From: an uncultured Eubacteriales bacterium
Lineage (GTDB): Bacteria; Bacillota_I; Bacilli_A; RF39; UBA660
Reading direction: 5' to 3'
Length of the DNA stretch: 12,219 bases
Assembly: GCA_900321795.1 (NCBI GenBank)
Contig: ONXO01000078.1
Location: 1-12,219, forward strand
Shown here: one piece after another, positions 7,135-12,219 of the stretch
Layout of the letters: every line of letters starts with the position of its first letter
How positions within the stretch are numbered: position 1 is the first letter of the stretch
The notes under the pieces: generated by a model
The model's database searches: none
Seen by the model: the letters and a program-made list of their open reading frames with translations, nothing else
Told to the model about the DNA's origin: nothing
Program-made: the position numbers and the translations under genes

Positions 7135-7710
7135 TTAGTTACATTTCCCACCAGTAGATTCAACATATTTGATAACATCATCAATAAGCTTATCTTTATC
7201 CTTGTAGTTTCTTATATTGATTTCCATATCCTTAAGCGTTTTGATATCACTTGTTGAATATTCAATAACTCCAGGACTATCCTTAGTTTCATAAGCTTCA
7301 TACACTTCTCTTTTGCCATCAACTAGACAATATGCAACCGTACTTGATGAAACCATAACACTCTTATCTCTATCCAAAAATCTAAAGAGAATAAACATTA
7401 TTAATAATCCCGCTAAACCAGAAACCATAATCACTCCTAAAGTTCTTAAAATCTTAACAATCATACCAGCTAGCACTTCAGTATTACTAACTTTAGTAAT
7501 CAAAACATCCTTAATATCATTACCAGATAGTTCATCTAAACTTACATTAAATATTTTAGATAACTTTTTAGCATCTTTTAAATCAGGAGAAGTTTCGCCT
7601 AATTCCCACTTACTAATCGTTTGTCTAGAAACGTCTATCTTCTCTGCTAGTTCCTCTTGTGAATAACCTGCATTTTTTCTAAGACTCTGTAACTTATTAC
7701 CTATTTCCAT
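7135..7710 (-). CDS. Membrane-anchored XRE-family transcriptional regulator
   Basis: A 191-residue protein with an N-terminal Cro/C1-type helix-turn-helix (residues about 4-60; the YSQEELAEKIDVSRQTISKWE region is typical), a linker, one membrane span at about 91-111, and a C-terminal domain of some 75 residues outside the membrane that I do not recognise. It ends close to a cysteine (KCN). The layout suggests a DNA-binding protein that senses something at the membrane or outside. Two adjacent ATG codons exist; the second (7710) is 5 bases from AAGGAGG and is preferred. The gene has its own terminators on both sides. Its targets are unknown; the downstream Abi-htrA operon and its own promoter are possible ones. 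Confidence 0.85.
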   Translation of the reverse strand: MEIGNKLQSLRKNAGYSQEELAEKIDVSRQTISKWELGETSPDLKDAKKLSKIFNVSLDELSGNDIKDVLITKVSNTEVLAGMIVKILRTLGVIMVSGLAGLLIMFILFRFLDRDKSVMVSSSTVAYCLVDGKREVYEAYETKDSPGVIEYSTSDIKTLKDMEINIRNYKDKDKLIDDVIKYVESTGGKCN

Positions 7711-7798
7711 CATTTCCTCCTTTCCTTATTATTCTACTAATATATATTGAAAAACTCTATCAATTAAAGTTGGAAACTTAGCCCATATTCTTAACATT

Positions 7799-7824
7799 TA
7801 AAAAGAGTATTCAATAAATACCCT
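7799..7824 (-). terminator. Terminator downstream of the EcsC-family gene
   Basis: On the minus strand GGGTATT (7824-7818) pairs with AATACTC (7812-7806) using one G-U pair and a 5-nt loop, followed by five T. It is about 55 bp past the stop at 7880. Confidence 0.75.
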
Positions 7825-7879
7825 TCATGTCGATTACTTTAATAGATATCATTGCATAGCTTAAACCATATTTTATGAG

Positions 7880-8757
7880 TTAATTACTTTCATTTTTAAT
7901 AGCTTCATTAAACGTTTTTGTATCTATGTCATCTAATTCTTCATACTCTGCTTCTTTAATAATTTCAGCTTCTATTTCTTCTTTTTTAGGCATTTCACCT
8001 TTAACAAATATGTTATATGCATTTCTTCCAATAATGCGAGTACTTGCAACATCAATTCCTCCGCCAACAAAACCACCAACTACCGGAACAACTTTTCCTA
8101 AATTAACAATGCCTGTTTCACCAAACTTTGTTATAAACCTAAAACCAACTTTTTGATTAATAGCTTTTATTGTTTCAAATGGTATCTTTTTAACCATTGC
8201 AACTCCAAATTTATTTGCAAACTTAATTCCAGAACTCTTTAAAATTTCTGTCGCGGCTAATCCAGTTAAACATGCATATATCAATGTTTGAACTTGATCA
8301 GAATGAATATCATATCCACCCATCACAGCAATAGCGCAACACATTCTTAATTGAACATACATAACACTTGTAATATTTGCAGGTAATGTTGCAATTATTG
8401 TAGCAAATCCACCAAATGAAGTTAAAAATCCAGAAGTACCACATTTAACAGTTGAATTATTAATAAGTGATTTAACTGCTTTTTCAACATCATGATTTTT
8501 GATAAATAATCTTCAACTAAATCATCAATTGGTAAACTCACTTTTGGAATTCCATCAACAGATTTTATGTATAAAGTATTTAATATCTCTTGTATCTGTT
8601 CTTCGGTAATAGTCATTTTAACTTTAGATACAGAATTTGAAACTGTTTCTTTTGTTGACATTGCTGTTTCTTTTATTTTTGGGACTGCTACATCATTGGT
8701 ATACTTTTTAGCTTCATCATATTTTTGTTTTGAAAAAGACACTACATTTTTAGTCAT
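7880..8757 (-). pseudogene. EcsC-family protein gene split by a one-base frameshift
   Basis: Two reading frames, 8757-8422 and 8362-7880, are pieces of one EcsC-domain protein. The first is in frame for about 87 codons (to DLVEDYLSK), then runs through unrelated residues to a stop. In the -1 frame the sequence goes on at once with KNHDVEKAVKSLINN, NSTVKCGTSGFLTSFGG and LPANITSVMYVQLR, all typical of the family, and joins the second piece. One extra A in the A5 run at 8496-8500 would restore a 292-residue protein. The later part has VGFRFITKFGETG and GKVVPVVGGFVGGGID. The N-terminal 50 residues are charged and possibly helical; the protein is probably membrane-associated. The family function is poorly known. 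It may be a real mutation or a homopolymer base-calling error. Confidence 0.85.
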
Positions 8758-8781
8758 TTCTTTAAAACTAAATTACACCTC

Positions 8782-8787
8782 ATTATA
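8782..8787 (-). promoter_or_regulatory. Candidate -10 box of the EcsC-family gene
   Basis: TATAAT on the minus strand, 24 bases before the ATG. The perfect palindrome TTCGCGAA at 8800-8807 falls where the promoter spacer and -35 would be and could be a repressor site. No good -35 is seen, and the ribosome site before the ATG is weak. Confidence 0.4.
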
Positions 8788-8923
8788 TAATTTGAAAATT
8801 TCGCGAACTCATACGATTACTATTATACTACAAAATTCTTCTTTTTTAATATAATAAAAGATTACAATATTATTTTTTGATTTCTTTTCTAACCTAAGAC
8901 AAATAAAAGGTTCGCAAAGATTT

Positions 8924-8971
8924 TGTAGCCTACCTGTAGCCTACGCAGCGAAACTAAGCGACACTTAGCGA
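8924..8971. repeat. Short tandem repeats in a GC-richer patch of the rpsI-ecsC gap
   Basis: TGTAGCCTAC occurs at 8924-8933 and 8935-8944 (11-bp period). It is followed by AGCGA at 8947, 8957 and 8967 with an exact 10-bp period. CTAAG (8954-8958) and CTTAG (8964-8968) can form a small hairpin. The patch is clearly less AT-rich than its surroundings and holds no reading frame. Its role is unknown. Confidence 0.6.
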
Positions 8972-8983
8972 TATCTTAAATTG

Positions 8984-9019
8984 AAAAAAGCCCTGAAACA
9001 CTTACGTTTCCGAGGCTTT
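8984..9019 (-). terminator. Terminator of the rplM-rpsI operon
   Basis: Minus-strand hairpin: AAAGCC (9019-9014) with GGCTTT (8992-8987) and GAAAC (9010-9006) with GTTTC (8999-8995), separated by a small internal loop, then a T tract. Confidence 0.8.
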
Positions 9020-9034
9020 CTAAATAAGCATGTC

Positions 9035-9433
9035 CTATCTCTTACTAAATTGTGGTGCACGTCTAGCTTTCTTAAGACCATATTTTTTACGTTCTTTAAT
9101 TCTAGCATCCCTACTAATCATTCCAGCACCTTTAAGTGTAGCTCTATAACCTTCACTATTAACCTCAAGTAAAGCTCTTGCAATACCAAGTCTTATAGCT
9201 CCAGTTTGACCTGAGAAACCTCCACCTTTAACTACTACTTCAACATCATAATCGTTTTCTGTTCCAGTTAAAGTTAATGGTTGTTTTAAATCCATAACCA
9301 AAGTCTCATAAGGCATATATTCATTAACAGGAGTACCATTAACAACGATATTACCTTTACCAGCTTTAAGTGTAACTTGTGCTATACTTCTTTTTCTTCT
9401 ACCAGTAGCTCTATAAACATTCTCTTTTGCCAT
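9035..9433 (-). CDS. rpsI: 30S ribosomal protein S9
   Basis: Component of the small subunit head; its C-terminal tail reaches the P-site tRNA. The 132 residues include YRATGRRKRSIAQV near the start, GGGFSGQTGAIRLGIARAL in the middle and the diagnostic end RRAPQFSKR with the terminal Ser-Lys-Arg. The length is normal and all key regions are intact. It starts 8 bp after rplM behind a strong AGGAGG site, the conserved bacterial gene pair. Confidence 0.98.
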   Translation of the reverse strand: MAKENVYRATGRRKRSIAQVTLKAGKGNIVVNGTPVNEYMPYETLVMDLKQPLTLTGTENDYDVEVVVKGGGFSGQTGAIRLGIARALLEVNSEGYRATLKGAGMISRDARIKERKKYGLKKARRAPQFSKR

Positions 9434-9441
9434 AATTCCTC

Positions 9442-9870
9442 CTATAATTCAATCTTTTCAGGTTTCTGAGCTTCGTGTTTATGCTCACTACCTTCATATA
9501 CAAATAACTTTCTGTACATGTCTCTTCCAAGTCTATTCTTAGGAAGCATTCCCTTAACTGCTCTTTCAACCATTTCTACAGGATATTCTTCCTTCATAGT
9601 TTTAGCAGTTCTTTCTCTTAAACCACCTGGAAATCCACTGTGATTATAATAGATTTTCTTGTTTAATTTGTCACCAGTAAGATTAACTTTACCAGCATTG
9701 ATGATGATAACAGCATCTCCACAATTAACATATGGAGTGTAAGTTACCTTATGTTTTCCACGTAAGATGTGTGCAGCTTTAGTAGCAACTCTACCTAGAT
9801 TTTCACCTTCAGCATCAATTAAATACCACTTAACATCTACATCTTCTTTTCTTAACATAAATGTTTTCAT
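9442..9870 (-). CDS. rplM: 50S ribosomal protein L13
   Basis: Early-assembling large-subunit protein that binds 23S rRNA. The 142 residues show WYLIDAEGENLGRVATKAA, the NHSGFPGGL loop and MLPKNRLGRDMYRKL, with the usual length. AAGGAG lies 8 bases before the ATG. It is the first gene of the rplM-rpsI operon, with its own promoter and an untranslated leader of about 87 nt that is probably used for autoregulation. Confidence 0.98.
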   Translation of the reverse strand: MKTFMLRKEDVDVKWYLIDAEGENLGRVATKAAHILRGKHKVTYTPYVNCGDAVIIINAGKVNLTGDKLNKKIYYNHSGFPGGLRERTAKTMKEEYPVEMVERAVKGMLPKNRLGRDMYRKLFVYEGSEHKHEAQKPEKIEL

Positions 9871-9957
9871 AATTTTCTCCTTCTTTATTATATTATTTTA
9901 TATCCTTATATATACAACTTCCCACATCACATATACGAGGACTTAAAAAATGTACCA
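9871..9957 (-). promoter_or_regulatory. Probable L13 autoregulatory mRNA leader
   Basis: From the predicted start near 9957 to the rplM ATG there are about 87 untranslated nt. On the minus strand TCCT and TATAT (about 9942-9932) can pair with ATATA and AGGA (about 9913-9904), closing a loop that holds GTGATGTGGGAAGTTGT. Firmicute rplM genes often carry a structured L13 leader that binds L13; position and size fit, but I could not align it to the family model. Confidence 0.55.
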
Positions 9958-9963
9958 GGTTAA

Positions 9964-9992
9964 ATTATACTAAATTAGTAAGCTAAATGCAA
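9964..9992 (-). promoter_or_regulatory. Sigma-A type promoter of rplM-rpsI
   Basis: Minus strand TTGCAT (9992-9987), a 17-base spacer, and TATAAT (9969-9964): near-consensus, as expected for a ribosomal protein operon. Confidence 0.85.
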
Positions 9993-10062
9993 GCACAAAT
10001 GAACACTTTTTCACTAAAAATCAGAAAAAAAAGAACTTTTTCTCCCAAAAAATGATTTAGAA

Positions 10063-10090
10063 TTGACAAAAACACTCTTCTTATTATAAA
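10063..10090 (+). promoter_or_regulatory. Sigma-A type promoter of the repeat-protein gene
   Basis: TTGACA (10063-10068), a 16-base spacer and TATAAA (10085-10090). The -35 is perfect. Transcription would start about 30 bases before the ATG, and the purine-rich AAAGGGATGAG before the ATG serves as ribosome site. Confidence 0.8.
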
Positions 10091-10125
10091 ATTAAAACAG
10101 AATAGAGAAATAAAGGGATGAGAAA

Positions 10126-11211
10126 ATGAAGAAAAAATCAAATGCATTTTTATATATAGTATTATTTTTGTTTACTGTAAGTCTGGCAGGCGGAGTAATT
10201 GGTTTAATGGCTGACAAGATGGTGCCTGAAAGTGAAAATCCAGCAACAAACAACTCAGATGACTACAAAGTAACTTATAAATACTACGTAGATGACGTAG
10301 AAGTTTCTACTCCTGTAAAACAAGAAGAAATAGAAGTAACAAATGAAGAATTTGAAGGAGCAGTAGAAAAAAAAGAATTATATAGTTATGATAAATATAC
10401 ATGCACAAATAATGTTGAAGGTACTTGGAATAATGATACTTGGGAATTTACACCTAATCTAACATCAAATACTACGTGTAGATTATACTTTGTTAAAAAC
10501 TTTCATAACGTGACTGTTTTAGCAGTAAATGGAGTGTTAGCAGATGAAGTAAAACAAGTAACCGTTAACGTGGAAAAAGATAAAAACTCTCAAGTAGATG
10601 TAAGCCCTATTGAAGGATATAAATTCACAGATGGAAGCTGTACTAATGACATAAAAACAACTTATGACCAAGAGACAAAGAAACTAGTAATAACTGAAGC
10701 TCCAAAAGATGGAATGTGTACTGTAACATTCGGAATTAACGAATATAAAGCAGAAATAAAAGTTTCAAATGGCACAATAATTGGAGAAGATACAAAAACA
10801 GGAAAGTATGGAGACAAAATAACATTTAAAACTGAAGCATCTACTAATTATGGTAGTCCAGTAGTAGATTGTACAAATAACCAAGAAGGAAAAATCGTTG
10901 ATGATGAAATCGTAATAGAAGGAATAACAAACGATACAGTATGTACTGTACAATATGGATTAATAAAGTTTAGTGTTAATTTAAAAGTTAATAATGGTAC
11001 ATTATTGTCAGAAACATCATCACCTCAATATGTAATAAGAGGTCAAAAAGCATCATTTGGAGTAAGTCCAAATCCAGGATATCAAGTAACTGGTTCTCAA
11101 CTAAAATGTGATAAAGAGGCCAAAATAGAAGCTGAAGGTTTAACAATATTGGTTTATGATGTACAGAGTAATTTAAACTGTGAAGTAACCTTAAAAGCGG
11201 ATTCAGAATAA
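10126..11211 (+). CDS. Membrane-anchored extracellular protein with four Cys-pair repeats
   Basis: I do not recognise a named family. The 361-residue protein starts with KKK and a hydrophobic segment (about 7-28) without a clear signal-peptidase site or lipobox, so it is probably anchored by its N-terminus with the rest outside. The remainder is four tandem beta-rich repeats of about 78 residues. Each has two cysteines: 93/118, 172/198, 249/273 and 328/352, spaced 24-26 apart, with CTN after the first Cys in three copies and C-T/R/E plus hydrophobic residues after the second. NG-T/V-L and an aromatic or GY turn recur between. There are no other cysteines, which suggests one disulfide per repeat. 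It resembles the Listeria-Bacteroides and other surface repeat modules in general form. There is no LPXTG. A role as adhesin or wall-spanning stalk is inference. Confidence 0.8.
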   Translation: MKKKSNAFLYIVLFLFTVSLAGGVIGLMADKMVPESENPATNNSDDYKVTYKYYVDDVEVSTPVKQEEIEVTNEEFEGAVEKKELYSYDKYTCTNNVEGTWNNDTWEFTPNLTSNTTCRLYFVKNFHNVTVLAVNGVLADEVKQVTVNVEKDKNSQVDVSPIEGYKFTDGSCTNDIKTTYDQETKKLVITEAPKDGMCTVTFGINEYKAEIKVSNGTIIGEDTKTGKYGDKITFKTEASTNYGSPVVDCTNNQEGKIVDDEIVIEGITNDTVCTVQYGLIKFSVNLKVNNGTLLSETSSPQYVIRGQKASFGVSPNPGYQVTGSQLKCDKEAKIEAEGLTILVYDVQSNLNCEVTLKADSE

Positions 11212-11225
11212 TAACCGCTTTTTTT
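11193..11225 (+). terminator. Terminator of the repeat-protein gene, overlapping its 3' end
   Basis: AAAAGCGG (11193-11200) pairs with CCGCTTTT (11215-11222) around a 14-nt loop, followed by more T. The 5' arm is coding sequence and the stop codon lies in the loop. Confidence 0.8.
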
Positions 11226-11238
11226 CTTGCAATAAAAA

Positions 11239-11247
11239 TGATATAAT
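11239..11247 (+). promoter_or_regulatory. Extended -10 promoter directly before dusB
   Basis: TG-A-TATAAT, a perfect extended -10, ends 7 bases before the dusB ATG. The -35 region is only a T run left by the upstream terminator. Normal initiation would fall at or within two bases of the ATG. Confidence 0.65.
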
Positions 11248-11254
11248 ACTTAAC

Positions 11255-12219
11255 ATGAAGTGGAAAATAAAAGATATTGAAATCAAAAATCAAATAGTAT
11301 TTGCTCCCATGGCAGGAGTTTCTAACATAAGTTATAGACAAATAATTAAAGAAATGGGTGCTGGTTTAATATACTCTGAAATGATATCAACACTAGGTAT
11401 TAAATATAATGGTAAAAAAACAATAGACCTTATTAACTTTGAAGAAAGTGAAAGACCAATAAGTATTCAAATATTTGGGAGTGATAAAGATTCATTTGTA
11501 GAAGCAGCTAAATATATTGAAAACACTTTTCACCCAGATATAATAGATATCAATATGGGATGCCCTGTTCCAAAAGTTGCTATAAAATCACAAGCAGGAA
11601 GCGCTTTACTTAAAAACCCTAACAAAATATATGAAATAGTAAAAGCTATTACTGATGAAGTATCAACTCCTGTAACAATAAAAATAAGAAGTGGTTGGGA
11701 TAATAATCATATAAATGCTATAGAAGTAGCTAAAAAAGCACAGGAAGCAGGAGCGTCAGCAATTGCAATTCACGCTAGGACAAGAAGTCAAGGATATTCT
11801 GGAAATGCAGACTGGAGTATAATAAAGAAGGTTAAAGAAGCTATTAACATACCCGTAATAGGAAACGGAGATATTAAAACAGTAGAAGATGCAAAACGAA
11901 TGCTAGAAGAAACCGGTTGTGATGCAGTTATGATAGGGCGTGCTACTCTAGGTAATCCTTGGTTTATAAAAGAATGTGTAGAATATTTAGAAACAGGTAA
12001 AACTATAAACCCGCATACTGATATTGAAAAAATAAAAATGATAGAAAAACACTACAATCTACTAAAAAAATATACTAATGAAAAAACAGCCTTATTAGAA
12101 ATAAGAACTCATGCTCTATGGTATTTAAAGGGAATACCAGGAATGAAAGAATACAAAAACGAATTAATGCAAACCAAAACTGAAAAAGAGTTTTTAGATA
12201 AGTTAAAAAAAATAAAAGA
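11255..12219 (+). CDS. dusB: tRNA-dihydrouridine synthase, DusB type (3' end outside window)
   Basis: FMN-dependent enzyme that reduces uridine to dihydrouridine in the D-loop of tRNA using NADPH. 321 complete codons are visible, nearly the full family length, with no stop before the edge. Seen: APMAGVSNISYR near residues 17-28 (FMN-binding start of the barrel), DINMGCPVPK with the conserved catalytic Cys, KIRSGW, IHARTRSQGYSG, IPVIGNGDI and MIGRATLGNPW (phosphate binding), then a C-terminal helical tRNA-binding region containing EIRTHALWYLKG. The start at 11255 gives a normal DusB N-terminus. There is no Shine-Dalgarno sequence, and the -10 box is 7 bases upstream, which points to a leaderless mRNA. 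It follows the repeat-protein gene but is separated from it by a terminator. Confidence 0.95.
   Translation, partial: MKWKIKDIEIKNQIVFAPMAGVSNISYRQIIKEMGAGLIYSEMISTLGIKYNGKKTIDLINFEESERPISIQIFGSDKDSFVEAAKYIENTFHPDIIDINMGCPVPKVAIKSQAGSALLKNPNKIYEIVKAITDEVSTPVTIKIRSGWDNNHINAIEVAKKAQEAGASAIAIHARTRSQGYSGNADWSIIKKVKEAINIPVIGNGDIKTVEDAKRMLEETGCDAVMIGRATLGNPWFIKECVEYLETGKTINPHTDIEKIKMIEKHYNLLKKYTNEKTALLEIRTHALWYLKGIPGMKEYKNELMQTKTEKEFLDKLKKIK

Noticed and set aside
6028..7135. XRE regulator plus Abi protein as a two-gene toxin-antitoxin operon
   Set aside because: A terminator and a separate promoter lie between them, and the regulator has a membrane span and outer domain unlike antitoxins. Regulation in trans remains possible.
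8490..8505. Programmed -1 ribosomal frameshift in the EcsC gene
   Set aside because: The sequence around the A5 run does not fit the X-XXY-YYZ slippery pattern at both sites and I see no stimulatory structure; mutation or base-calling error is simpler, though slippage is kept as a test.
8424..8757. The 111-residue frame as a separate small gene
   Set aside because: Its first 87 residues are the EcsC N-terminus and the last 24 are out-of-frame translation of EcsC coding sequence.
8909..8945. tRNA-like GGTTCGC at the edge of the repeat patch
   Set aside because: No acceptor stem, anticodon arm or CCA can be matched around it.
10022..10042. A-rich/T-rich hairpin upstream of the repeat-protein promoter
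   Set aside because: AGAAAAA pairing with TTTTTCT is expected by chance in such AT-rich DNA, and no gene ends there.
1..12219. CRISPR array, insertion sequence, integrase or prophage genes
   Set aside because: No regularly spaced repeats with unique spacers, no transposase or recombinase motifs and no terminal inverted repeats were seen.

Overview
The window is AT-rich DNA with the gene content, Shine-Dalgarno sequences and promoter style of a low-GC Firmicute. A clostridial-type phosphatidylserine decarboxylase, a DgkB-like lipid kinase, an NlpC/P60 protein with a bacterial Ig-like domain, a single-membrane-span HtrA and an rplM-rpsI operon all fit a Clostridia or Bacilli-like gut lineage. 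Trp codons are TGG and psd ends in TGA, so the standard bacterial code fits and the mycoplasma code does not. I cannot name a genus from the sequence.

Layout, left to right. (1) 1-692: the 3' end of a membrane GT2 glycosyltransferase on +. Its first 47 bases are an exact copy of part of psd about 1.08 kb downstream, which suggests an assembly join or a local rearrangement. (2) 772-3344 (-): a tight operon of membrane-anchored C39-like cysteine peptidase, diacylglycerol/lipid kinase and psd. The outer two cistrons are separated from the kinase by an 8-bp overlap and a 4-bp gap. (3) 3466-4893 (+): a divergent NlpC/P60 cell-wall hydrolase with its own strong promoter, ending in back-to-back terminators. 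(4) 4940-6960 (-): a HEPN-type Abi-family protein followed, with translational coupling, by an HtrA-like protease. (5) 7135-7710 (-): a membrane-anchored XRE-type regulator as a separate unit. (6) 7880-8757 (-): an EcsC-family gene split by a one-base frameshift. (7) 9035-9870 (-): rplM-rpsI with a good promoter, a probable L13 autoregulatory leader and a terminator. (8) 10126-11211 (+): a membrane-anchored extracellular protein built of four repeats of about 78 residues, each with a cysteine pair. (9) 11255 to the edge (+): dusB, apparently transcribed as a leaderless mRNA.

The theme is the cell envelope: polysaccharide synthesis, phospholipid headgroup metabolism, peptidoglycan cleavage, surface protein quality control and a surface repeat protein, set among housekeeping translation genes. 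The only defence-like gene is the Abi/HEPN protein. I see no CRISPR array, transposase, rRNA or tRNA. No gene-free stretch exceeds 300 bases. The longest (8758-9034, 9871-10125) hold the promoters, terminators, leader and short repeats listed below.
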